The translations under genes and the position numbers were made by a program. From Onthophagus taurus (taxonomy: Eukaryota; Arthropoda; Insecta; Coleoptera; Scarabaeidae), in the NCBI RefSeq assembly GCF_036711975.1, contig NC_091967.1, forward strand, positions 24,676,001-24,740,000: a stretch of DNA of 64,000 bases. The letters run 5' to 3'. Of this stretch, positions 11,130-22,418 are shown one piece after another (positions within the stretch are counted from its first letter, which is position 1; each line of letters opens with the position of its first letter). Under the pieces are notes generated by a model, which ran no database searches, had not been told where the DNA came from, and saw only the letters and a program-made list of their open reading frames with translations.

Positions 11130-11925
11130 TTAAAAGACATACAAAACTTAGCCTGGGCCTCACCACCTATGTTAACAACAAAACCGAAATCTAACATAAA
11201 TCCTATATTCATTCAAGCGAGAAAGAATTGGCAAACAGAGAATTCCTAGTAATAAAACTAAATTAAATAAAATACCAGCCGAAGTAAGAGGATTAAGAGA
11301 TAGCCACAAACAAAATAATATTCAAAATTACTTAAAAGATGTTACTGGCGATGCCAATACTGATTAAATTCTGTGGAAGCCAACAAGAAAGCTTAAAGTT
11401 CCAAAAACACATACACCTCCAATTCGAAATAATAATGGAAATTGGGCTAAGAGCAATTAAGAAAAAGTTAATTTGTTTGCTGAACATCTGAAAGAAACTT
11501 TTAAATCAGACAGTCCAACAACTATGTTAAATAGTGTTAATAGCATAATTCAAAGTGATCAGCAGAATAATATACCATGTGTAAGAATGAGAGAACTGTA
11601 TTATGAAATACAAAAACTAAATATAAAGAAATCAGGCTATGTCCTAATTAATGTAGAAACATTGAAACATCTACCAAAACGGACAATAACAAAACTATTA
11701 CACATAATTAATGCTGCTTTTAAACAGAAATACTTTCCAAGTACATATATTGAAAGTTGCTGAAATAATAATGATACTAAAACCTCCTAAACCCCCCACA
11801 GATGTTACATCATATAGGCCAATCTCATTATTACCCCTACTATCAAAACTACTTGAAAAATTACTATTAAAAAGACTAAAACCTGTCATGGAAGAAAAAG
11901 CCCTAATATCAAGTGCATAGAATAA
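11130..11925 (+). pseudogene. Jockey-like LINE ORF2, linker and start of reverse transcriptase
   Basis: Continues the frame broken at 8759. AWASPPMLTTKPKSN near 11157 is followed by a basic linker with stops. An open stretch (11473-11763: FAEHLKETFKSD and a long linker helix) comes next, then after a frameshift the first RT motifs KVAEIIMILKPPKPP and SYRPISLLPLLSKLLEKLLL (11751-11880). The copy stops after KPVMEEKALI, where an unrelated minus-strand LINE fragment begins. Confidence 0.85.
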
Positions 11926-11934
11926 CGACATATC

Positions 11935-12260
11935 TTCCGCTCTGATGCGGAAGATACCGGACACCTGTATAGCATCAACTTGGCTATTGTTATCAAGGTT
12001 ATTTATCAAAAATTAGAAAATGACATTAAGTTTGATTCTACTGTCTTGCCCAGAAAAACGCCATGTTGTTCAGGGATTAAGGATGATTTGACATTAAACA
12101 TAAGTAGGTAAATGATAGATTAGGCGTACAAAGACTTTTGAGACTATTGACAGAATAGAGATGGATCTATAATTGGCGATTAAATTTCGTGCGCCACTTT
12201 TATGAATGGGAAGTATCAGGGCTTTATTCCATTTGAATGAATAAGTTGCTGTGTTAAAGG
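11935..12260 (-). pseudogene. LINE reverse transcriptase fragment, related to the 38-39.5 kb LINE
   Basis: The minus strand carries the finger/palm part of an RT. The nucleotides match 39100-39350 in the same orientation, for example GCCATG-TGTTCAGGGATTA and CGCCACTTTTATG-ATAGGGAGTAT. It encodes the region from the start of RT through EQHGF. Short indels break the frame. It is joined tail to tail with the Jockey piece to its left. Confidence 0.75.
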
Positions 12261-12649
12261 AAGTTTTAAAAGTTCATTAAATTAGATATACTCTCAACGT
12301 TGCCTCATGGTACAACTCTGTATTATATTAATCTGCTTGGATTAAACCCCAGTTTTTCTTTCGAAGAATTTTTTACCCATAAAATGAAGCATTTTATAAT
12401 GGCGACTATGAATTTTATCAGTTAAAACATTGCAGAATCGATTTAATCCAAGAGATTTAATTAATAACTGATAAATTTTGAGATATTAGCTTCAGAAATA
12501 AAATTATTCAATGTACAACACAGTCCCTTACTTTATTATAGTATACTGGAGAACTTTATATGCGGTGTTTAACAACGTAATACCTTTATAATTTTCCTTT
12601 CTTCAATGCTTTTATCCTCGGTATGGCATGCACACTAATGTTAATATTA
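12261..12649. other. no recognisable feature
   Basis: AT-rich non-coding sequence with no repeat partner seen in the window. Confidence 0.3.
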
Positions 12650-12840
12650 AACAACTAAAACTAACACTAACACTATCACTCTTTTCCTTAAAGCGTTTGC
12701 TTACGACGAAAGCAATCCCGAACTTATGCCTGTACTTCTCCAAGATATTTCCTAGAGTTCTCCACCTCTGCTCTGATAAAGAGTTCTTACGTTCCAGAAG
12801 CACAGCGTTATGTCGCTATTCCTTTTCGTTACTTAGGTCA
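12650..12840 (-). mobile_element. probable LINE endonuclease N-terminal scrap
   Basis: The minus strand reads ITLCFWNVRTLYQSRGGEL, close to the TWNVRTL-GKL opening of LINE endonucleases, followed within a few codons by a stop. No catalytic residues are retained. Confidence 0.4.
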
Positions 12841-13958
12841 ATTCTTTGGAATCTATCCGGCGGTTTTTACATCGATTTTCCTGACTATTCGTTTTTATAG
12901 TGGACTCTCTTTTTCAGACGGCCATTTCTCTAACTTCCCACTGGGATTAGTTACCACAGTTTTTCAATGGGTTCTCAGGTTTCGAAGGTCTACCAACTTG
13001 GAGAGAAGAATTAGAATTGGGTAGGAAGATTAAGGAAAGGTTGCTAGAAAAACTTTTAAAGCAAAGTATAATTGCATCGTAACAGTCAATGTTAATAAAA
13101 TGAATAACCCCTTAGAGTACCTTTTTTGAAAGCACGAATTTGCTCGAGCGTGTACGTTAAGAGGTTAATCCTCAACCAATATTTTTGACGTAACAGTTGT
13201 GGTTTTGATGCATCCCTTCACAACATTACTTTTTCAGATAATCCATGTGAAGTGTACTATAAAATGATGCTTTGACTTTAGATTATCATTAAATCGAGTT
13301 GCACATGTTATTTCATTTTGAAATTATATTTATACTAATGAGGTAATAATGTATGAATGTTTCCAGAAAATGAATTCAACCTTATTATTAAGAAGAGCGG
13401 TATTTTAGCAAATAAGTATATTCTTTTCTTATTTTATTTTTTAACACAAATAAGTATCATTTTAATAACTTGCTACTTTTACTTACTGTATTTGGATAAA
13501 AAAGAAATAATGGAAATAATAATAACACTTTTTATAAAGTTATTTTTTCTTACAGGTTCATTACTTAAAAAACAATTACAACTAAGATTTTTTATCCTCC
13601 TGAGGTCCGAGGATTGTTGACGCCTTGATATCGTCCAGAAAATATAATATTCTTGTTAAAAATGGAATAACATCATCCTTTCAAGGTCGTTAATATAAAC
13701 ATTAAAGCAATTTAGATAACTTTTTTGAAGGATTGTAGGCGTTACTTATGATTGGTCTGATGAAACAATCTTTCTGCTTTTATTTCATATTATAATTGTA
13801 AGTTTCATGATGAAAGAACCAAAGAAATCACATCTTAACATGTATATAAACTGGATAATCACACAAATCAAAAATAAGTGGTGTAATTGAATACATTTAA
13901 AATTAAAAAAGTTATCACTTAAAACACACAACGATACTAGATTCAACAACACAATCAT
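12841..13958. other. intergenic, downstream of pontin
   Basis: No gene or clear repeat is seen. A hydrophobic 87-codon frame at 13357-13620 has low-complexity composition and no supporting features. Confidence 0.3.
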
Positions 13959-13964
13959 TTTATT
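13959..13964 (-). terminator. candidate pontin polyadenylation signal
   Basis: The minus strand has AATAAA 77 bases beyond the pontin stop codon, a typical distance for a short insect 3' UTR. Confidence 0.5.
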
Positions 13965-14040
13965 TCATAAAGGTATTGGTTTTAATAAAAGTAAGAACCT
14001 AAAAAGACATTAGAAAACCAAACTTACAATAAAGATTTTC

Positions 14041-15270
<1,230 letters not shown>

Positions 15271-15557
15271 CTATTTAATTAAGAAAAATATATTAATAAG
15301 AATTGTAAATAGAACAAAATATTGATTAAACAAAGTATTCATTCTTCAAGAATGTATTAATGTTAAGGAAAAATGCAAGAATCATCATGTGGCTTAAAAA
15401 TCGATGAAATGTGTATAAATCACATTAAAGTTTCAAATTGTTTATTTTATAGCTACGCACAAAATCAATCTCATAAACTTAAAGGTAAAGTTTTAGGCTT
15501 TCGATGCATAACGACTGACTACCTGTCGTTAGATAGACTGTGTGTCAATAGACTCTG
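15271..15557. other. start of pontin intron
   Basis: Intron sequence next to the acceptor. No feature apart from a short open frame that overlaps the palindromic repeat at its right end. Confidence 0.5.
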
Positions 15558-18085
15558 TGTTAATACTAGAACTAACACTAGACCAAGAACTAGAAACATT
15601 CGAATTTAGCCGCACGTCTTCCAAGACGGCTAAACCCGAATGATTCTAGTTCTAGGTCTTGTGTTAGTTCTAGTGATAGCGCTAGTGTTAAACTAGAACT
15701 AACTCTAGACCTAAAGTAGAAAGTGTCAGGTATAATGTAATCTTTGTCTGAAGACGCATGGCTAACCCAACCCAGAATTTAAAACGCACCTTCTGCTCCA
15801 TGCGCAACCTGACATTTGAGAAATTCCCACTGGATTAAATGTTAATTAACCTAACTGAAAGTGGAATTTCTACATAAAATTCTGAAATAAATCAGTAAAT
15901 TAGGTAGATCCGAATGTATTGTTTAAAGACGGGGGCCCTACCCCCCTCTAAAAAGATATATCGCATCTGGGTGACAAAGAATCGAGTGTTGACACAGAAA
16001 GATATCACTCAACAGAAGAATAATTTCAGTAAATAGTCTTCAGCCAATAGCATTGTAATTTACAAGTACTTAGTACTGTTTTGGCAGCAGTGTATAGTCT
16101 TCTGAAAGCATTAAATAGTCTTTGCCAACAATATCTAGCTTTCTCCAAGCAATTTGTAGTCTTTCCAACAATATTTAGCATTCTGAATGTAGTTAATAGT
16201 CTTTTGGAAACAGTATCTTGTCTTTCTAAGCAGATAATTGTTTCTCCCAGCAGTATTTACTCTTCTCCAAGCAGATCGTAATCTTTTCTAGCAGTATATA
16301 GCACTCTGAAAGCAGTAAGTAGTCTTATGGAAGCAGTATCTGGTCTTTCCAATCAGTTTGTAGTTGTTGGTAGCACTATCTAGTCTTCTCCAAGCAGATT
16401 TTAATCTTTTCCACCAGTATCTAGCATTTTGGAAGCAGTAGGTACGTTTTTTTGAGAGCATATCTCTTCTTTCCAAGTAGTTATTAGTCTTCACGGCTAA
16501 ACCAGAACGTTTCTAGTTCCAGCTCTAGTGTTAGTCCTATTTTTAGTGCAATAAAAATATGCAACATAGTGATATCTTATGCTAACTAGTGCGACCTAGC
16601 ACTGTCACTACAACTAACATTACACCTAGACCTACAAACATTCGGATTTAGCAGCACGTCTCTCAAGACGGCTAAACCCGAATGATTCTAATTCTAGGTC
16701 TTGTGTTAGTTCTAGTGATAGTGCTAGTGCAATACTAGAACTAACACTAGACCGAGAACTAGAAACATTCGGATTTAGCCGCATGTCTTCCAAGACGGCT
16801 GGACCCGAATAATTCTAGTTCTAGCTCTTGTGTTAGTTCTAGTGATAGTGTTAAACTAGAATTAACTCTAGACCTAGAACTAGAAAGTGTCGAGTTTAAT
16901 GTAATCTTTGTCTGAAGACGCATGGCTAACCCAAACCGGAATTTACAACTCACCCTCTGCTCCATGCCCAACCTAACATTTGAGAAATTCTCACTGGATT
17001 AAATGTTAATTAACCTAACTAAAAGTGGAATTTCTCCACAAAATTCTGAAATAAATCAGTAAATTAGGTGGATTCGAATGTAACGTGTAAAGACGAGGGC
17101 CCTGTCCCCCTCTAAAAAGATATGTCGCATCTGGGTGACAAAGAATCGAGTGTTGTAGCAGCAATTTTTAAATCTGTAATGGAAGCGACACAGAAAGATA
17201 TCACTCAACAGAAAGAATAATTTCAGTAAATAGTCTTCAGCCAATAGCATTGTAATCTCCAAGCACTTAGTAGTGTTTTCACAGCAGTATATAATTTTCT
17301 GAAAGCATTAAATAGTCTTTGCCAACAATATCTAGCTTTCTCCAAGCAATTAGTAGTCTTTCCAACAATATTTAACATTCTGAAAGTAGTTAATAGTCTT
17401 TTGGAAACAGTATCTTGTCTTTCTAAGCAAATAATTGTTTCTCCCAGCAGTATTTACTCTTCTCCAAGTAGGTCGTAATCTTTTCTAGTAGTATATAGGA
17501 CTCTGAAAGCAGTAAGTAGTCTTATGGAAGCAGTATCCGGTCTTTCCAATCAGTTTGTAGTTGTTGGTAGCACTATCTAGTCTTCTCCAAGCAGATTTTA
17601 ATCTTTTCCACCAGTATCTAGCATTTTGGAAGCAGTAGGTACCTTTTTTTGGAGAGCATATCTCTTTTTTCCAAGTAGTTAAAGCGGTAGGTCGAAGACG
17701 AAAGAAAGTATCAACTATCTGAAGACGCACGGCTAAACCAGAACGTTTCTAGTTCCAGCTCTAGTGTTAGTCCTATTTTTACTGCAATAAAAATATGCAA
17801 CATAGTGATATCTTATGCTAACTAGCGCTACCTAGCACTGTCACTACAACTAACATTACACCTAGACCCAGAAACATTCGGATTTAGCAGCACGTCTCTC
17901 AAGACGGCTAAACCTGAATGATTCTAGTTCTAGGTCTTGTGTCAATTCTAGTGATAGTGTAAAACTAGAACTAATACTAGTTCGAGAACTAGAAACATTC
18001 GGATTTAGCCGCACGTCTCTCAAAACGGCTAAACCCGATGCTTTCTAGTACTACGTCTAGTGTTAGTTCTAGTTTTAATTGTTAT
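15558..18085. repeat. duplicated 1.17-kb blocks rich in palindromes, in pontin intron
   Basis: Two head-to-tail blocks repeat with a spacing of about 1,168 bases. For example, TAATGTAATCTTTGTCTGAA occurs at about 15731 and 16899, followed by near-identical text. Palindromes of 100-110 bases mark the block ends. In 15564-15674 the arms are CTAGAACTAACACTAGACC and its complement, then CATTCGAATTTAGCCG and CGGCTAAACCCGAATG around a short loop. Further copies lie at about 16600-16735, 16735-16860, 17860-17960 and 17960-18080. Between them, 16060-16490 and 17235-17690 are degenerate ~34-bp repeats (CAGTATCTAGTCTTTCCAAG-like). Non-coding. Confidence 0.85.
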
Positions 18086-18250
18086 TCACCTCTGACGTCA
18101 CGAACGGGACTTCGATCTGTATACCTGTTTCCAGGATGTAGTAGACCTCTTAGATTCTACCCTCTCTTAGTATAAATATAGAGCCACGTAGACTAAACGC
18201 AACGGTGTGGATAGCTGACGGAATTTGACATTCAACTTTAGCCGTCTTAA
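18086..18250. other. intron sequence left of the TTAA nest
   Basis: Contains CATTCAACTTTAGCCG (about 18229-18244). This looks like the left arm of another palindrome of the preceding family, whose right arm (TTAACCCGAATG) lies at about 25130. Confidence 0.4.
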
Positions 18251-18579
18251 CACTTTGCTGACCGGTGACGAGTTAACTCGTCTTTTCGTGCCCAAACGTT
18301 GTTGACCGGTCTCTATTTCAATTTATGACACCCAGGGCGATATAGAATATCGCAAAAACTTGGCGTATCGTGTTTAGTCGTGTCCGCTTTAGAACAAAAA
18401 AATTACTTTTCTTGGTATTTAGGTTTTTATCACAATTTTAGTATAATTCCAAAAATTTCAACCATGATGGAACGTATAGACGAACTTCTTACTATTACCG
18501 ATTCCACAAAATGTGTAGAATGTGTGCTCCCTGTAAAAGGAGACAGAATCTTTGCAAGATATTTGAGTTGATGGCACTG

Positions 18580-19015
18580 AATGTTTCAGGTGTAACGGAA
18601 CGAATTGCCAGGCACCTCAAGAAAAACGACATCGTTGTGCGGTACGGGACGGTCAGCAAAATTCGGAACACACCCCCGATATCCAAGCACAAGTAACTCC
18701 ATTAAAAGGAGCGGGAGTTTACCGACTATTGTGTAGTTGTGGGAAGGTTTACGTTGGCCAAACAGGACGTAACGTCGAGTGCCGCATCAAAGAACATGAA
18801 AGGGATGTAAGGTTGAAGAAGATCCAGCAGCCGGCGGTTGTGGAACATTGCCATGACACCGAATAGACTTCGATCATACAATGGTGCTGGCTAGGGACAA
18901 CAGATATTACCAAAGACTGACAAGAGAAGCCATAGAGATCCATCGACATAGAAATAACGTCAACAGCGAAGATGGCTGGGAGCTTAGCAGAACATGGTGG
19001 TGAACACGAAGACCT
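18580..19015 (+). pseudogene. Penelope-like element, C-terminal GIY-YIG endonuclease part
   Basis: The sequence VTERIARHLKKNDI is followed, after a frame change, by GVYRLLCSCGKVYVGQTGRN (from about 18715). This is the Penelope C-terminal GIY-YIG signature with its CxC insertion and downstream IKEHERDVRL. Continuing in shifted frames are a conserved His-rich segment (VVEHCHDTE), VLARDNRYYQRLTREAIEI and NNVNSEDGWELSRTWW. The active-site Tyr and Arg of the GIY-YIG fold are present, but stops break the frame. The reverse transcriptase is absent. Confidence 0.85.
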
Positions 19016-19154
19016 CCTCCCGCCTCACACCCGACTGAAATTTTAGTTCATATCTGGAAATTTCACAAAATTCAATATCTAGTCGCTAAATTTAACATGG
19101 AATCAGCTGTGGTATCAACAGGGCGGAGCTCCACCTCATAGTAGTGCGCTTATA
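19016..19154. other. spacer inside the nest
   Basis: Short non-coding sequence between the Penelope 3' end and the MITE. Confidence 0.4.
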
Positions 19155-19562
19155 CAGGGTGTCTCAGGTAACTGGTTCGTTAGAACTTTTTTAGGTTCCA
19201 GTATTCGTACAATTTTGAAATTTTGGTAGCATGGGTTGTTCAGTCGGAACTTTCGATCTAAAATATTTTCAAGAAGGCTGCCACTTCCGGTCTACCGGAA
19301 GTAGACCATAACTTCGTTATTTTAAATGGAATGCTATAGTTTTTATTACACAGTTTAATTGTACGTAAAAAAATAGGTTTACTTTGATAAAAGTTATTGG
19401 TACCTAGCGTTTTTCGTTTTCCAGTTATTTTGGTTTTAAACTTTTTTTGGTAAATTTTAATACAGGCTGGTCAAAAATTGAATTACTGTTTCTCAAATTC
19501 AAATCTCTACGAATAGTGAAACCTGAAAAAGTTCTAACGAATCAGTTACGTGAGACACCCTG
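19155..19562. mobile_element. 408-bp CAGGGTGTCTC MITE, complete
   Basis: Starts CAGGGTGTCTCAGGTAACTG and ends with the inverted match (AGTTACGTGAGACACCCTG), flanked by TA on both sides. The inverted match continues inward through GTTCGTTAGAAC and a tract near the repeated GAATAGTGAAACC. An internal ACTTCCGGTCTACCGGAAGT is itself a perfect palindrome. No coding capacity; the TA target suggests mobilisation by a Tc1/mariner-type transposase. Half copies are at 27512 and 29888. Confidence 0.85.
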
Positions 19563-19927
19563 TATATAACTTTTTACAAAATCGTTTTGACGATCGTTGG
19601 ATAGCTAACAAGGGACCCTATAAATGACCTCCCCGTTGAACCACTGTTTAAATAAAACTTACTTAATCCCTTGCGACCTGTAAATGACCTTTTAATGTAT
19701 TTGTTAAATAAAATAATAATTACATAAATTTTATTATAAATTAATATTAACGATTTTTCGCTGCTTAACCTCTCCTAACTTTGACAATGTTTGACATATA
19801 ACCTCCATTACTAACCTAACATACATTTGAATGTATGTGGTGAAATAATCTAAGTCGTACGTCTATATCTTGATTCATACCATTTTTAAACGTCAAGTCA
19901 CTGCCAGCTCTCGTGGTTTCTACTATA
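19563..19927. other. non-coding spacer inside the nest
   Basis: No open frame, no repeat partner found in this window. Confidence 0.3.
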
Positions 19928-20759
19928 CAGGGTGATTCACATAAGAATCGACAAAGAGCAGAGACATGTAGAGGATAATAAATTAAGATGATTTAACACA
20001 ACTTATCTCTATACTAAGTTGTACCTCTGAGGAATACAGGCCTTCAAAGTTGGGTCTTAAATTTTTAAAACATTGAATATCTTCGTAATACATTAAGCTA
20101 GAAAAACCAAATTTGGTATACGTTATCAGTGTACCGAGGGTATTAATTGCTAGCTAGTTGAGACCAATTGAGGCATTTTAAAGGGTTGATTAAGGCTGAT
20201 GGTCCCCTAAATTTTGACAGATTCTTTTAACTTTTTGGTGGATTTAGTACATTATTACCTCATTTCATGTGGAATTTAGTTCTAAAACTTTTTTTACTCT
20301 TATTATTTTTTAAAAAACTTTGTCGTTTTCATAAAAAACTTAAATAACTAAAGACACGTATTTCGTAATGTTACTTAAAATAAGCGAAAATTAAATGAAA
20401 TTGTACGTCAAACTTGACAAATAGGTTATAAAGTTATTTGACGACAAGGTTTTATAACCTATTTGTCAAGTCTGACTTACAATGAAAGTAAGAAAAGTTT
20501 TAGAATTAAATTCCACATGAAATGAAGTAGTAATGTATTAAATCCGCCAAAAGGTTAAAAAAATCTGTCAACATTTAGGGTACCATCACCTTTAATCAAT
20601 CCTTTGAAAACTCCAACTTTTTGAAAACTTAAGAGCCAAGTTTGAAGGCCTATAACTTAGGTGTACAACTTAGTATAGAGATAAGTTACGTTAAATCACC
20701 TTAATTTATTGCTCTCTACATGTCCCTGCTCTGTGTCGGTTCTTATGTGAATCACCCTG
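19928..20759. mobile_element. 832-bp fold-back MITE (CAGGGTGATTCAC)
   Basis: Flanked by TA at 19926-19927 and 20760-20761. The left half is largely repeated in inverted orientation in the right half over about 380 bases per arm. Matched pairs include CAGGGTGATTCACATAAGAA with its complement at the end, CAACTTAGTATAGAG, and AAATTCCACATGAAATGA near the centre. The TIR begins CAGGGTG like the 408-bp MITE, but the rest differs. Confidence 0.9.
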
Positions 20760-20764
20760 TATAT

Positions 20765-21430
20765 GAATTTTTCATTTACATTGTTAAGTATAATACTTTC
20801 ATTTCTCTTTTGCTGTTAAGAGTTTTATTCTATCAGGAAAGTTACAAATTGTGCGGAGATTGGGCTTTGAGCAGAATTTTTGAAAGCAGGCCTCACCCAT
20901 GGGCTGTATCTTCGAAAGTAGCAAATTCCTTCGTTTTGATGTTAACCACAAAGTCTCCTTACATTCTAGCGCACAATAACTTTTGTTTCATATCACTTTC
21001 CACAAACCAAAGCCAACTTATAATTTAAAATTTATTAATAATCAAGAAAATTCCATTTTTTTCAAGTTTCTATGAAAACTATACATTATAAATATAGGGA
21101 TGTAATGAGAAAGTTCTCTTATTTTTCAGCGTACAATACGCTGGTGAAGGAAAAAATTGGGGTTGCCATTTAAAAAAATGAAGTTTTCGACTTTTCGAGA
21201 TAGGGAAATTCGGCGCAAATTTCTGACCATTGTATAATGTTTTAAAAAACTTTTCAAGGGTTATGTAAGCTATGGGTCCTCTCTGTGCAAACCTTGAGAA
21301 TATGTAGCGGGGCTCGAGTGTAATTTCGAAAAATTATTTTTATTGTGAAGAGTAGCATCTGAAAAAATTTTTGAAAAAACTGTAATGATTCAAAAATGGT
21401 GCACATATGAGATATGATGACTTAAAAAAA
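20765..21430. repeat. duplicated segment, copy A (intact)
   Basis: About 660 bases matching 22140-22418 plus 24430-24800 in direct order. It includes GGAGATTGGGCTTTGAG, CATGGGCTGTATCTTC and AAAATTGGGGTTGCCATTTA. Non-coding as far as can be seen. It serves as the empty-site reference for the Tigger insertion in copy B. Confidence 0.85.
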
Positions 21431-21440
21431 ATGGTTTGAC

Positions 21441-21671
21441 ATGAACAAAATGAAATTAAATGCAGATAAAACCAAAATACTAACTTTTTCTATAAAAAGA
21501 GACAAAGACACTGAAATTCAAAAGATAAATTTTCTAGGCATTATGCTGTTCGAAACTTTAACGTGGTCGGACCATGTAACAAACTTAAAAAGAAAATTAT
21601 CAAATTCAATATGCTGCTTCAGCTTATATAGTCTTACTTTTATTCTTCAAGAAGTAGTGTTATATTACTGA
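21441..21671 (+). pseudogene. LINE reverse transcriptase C-terminal scrap
   Basis: Reads MKLNADKTKILTFSIKR and INFLGIMLFETLTWSDHV, the post-YADD region (LN-DKT-K followed by YLG--D--LTW--H) of CR1/Jockey-like reverse transcriptases. Both ends are missing. Confidence 0.8.
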
Positions 21672-21696
21672 ATAATAATGCTAATTACCACTAAAA

Positions 21697-21855
21697 GTTT
21701 TCACTATCACTAAATATTTAGTGGTAGTGCAATTTTTTTACTATCACTAAAGATTTAGTGATAATGTAATTTTTTTTCACTATCACTAAATATTGAGTGA
21801 TAATGAAATTCGTGTTTTAACTATCACTGAAGAAGTAGTGGTAGTGAAACGCTTA
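21697..21855. repeat. cluster of four short imperfect hairpins
   Basis: Four successive imperfect palindromes of the form CACTATCACTAAATATTTAG plus TGGTAGTG occur about 40-48 bases apart, separated by T-rich linkers. The arms pair as CACTAtCACTA with TAGTGgTAGTG. No coding frame. Confidence 0.8.
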
Positions 21856-21869
21856 TTGCATTTATTTTT

Positions 21870-22115
21870 TAGTGCATTATGCCCAACCCTGCTGGAAATT
21901 TCATCACACCATTAGATTTTTTGTTAAGGGTCGCATAAAAGACATCCTGTATGCTACACCGATTACAACAAAGAAAGAATGCCAAGAAAAAGTTCGTGAT
22001 GCATTTCGAACGCATCATTTTGGAAGAAATTCAGAGTGCTACGTATGCCAGGTTTTTAAAAAGAATTCATAAATGTTTGGAAGTTGAGGGCAACCAGTTC
22101 GAACATTTACTATAG
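21870..22115 (+). pseudogene. mariner-type transposase C-terminal scrap
   Basis: Reads CQEKVRDAFRTHHFGRNSEC and then, after a frameshift, KCLEVEGNQFEHLL-stop. This matches the last ~50 residues of mariner-superfamily transposases; compare HCLEVQGNHIEQFT-stop of the mariner in ABCD3 intron 2. Only the tail remains. Confidence 0.65.
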
Positions 22116-22139
22116 TTAATTAATTTTTCATTCCTGTTT

Positions 22140-22418
22140 TTTATTATTCATTTATATTGTTAAATATAGTACCTACCTTCATTTCTCTTCTGCTGTTATA
22201 AGTTTTATTCTATTAGGAAAGTTACAAAATGTGTGGAGATTGGGCTTTGAGGAGAATTTTTAAATACAAGCCTCGCCCATGGGCTGTATCTTCCAAAGTA
22301 GCAAATTCCTTTGTTTTGATGTTAACAACAAAGTCTCCTTACATTCTAGCGCACAATAACTTTTGTTTCATATCACTTCCGTCAAACCAAAGCCAACTAA
22401 TAATTTTAAATTTACATA
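22140..22418. repeat. duplicated segment, copy B left part
   Basis: Matches 20765-21028 directly. It is cut at a TA dinucleotide by the Tigger element; the match resumes at 24430. Confidence 0.85.

Noticed and set aside
13357..13620. Hydrophobic 87-codon frame downstream of pontin
   Set aside because: Low-complexity AT-rich composition, no start context or splice sites, no repeat or family match.
16081..17730. Open frames of 66-81 codons in the pontin intron
   Set aside because: Generated by ~34-bp repeats; the same text recurs in the duplicated block with no coding pattern.
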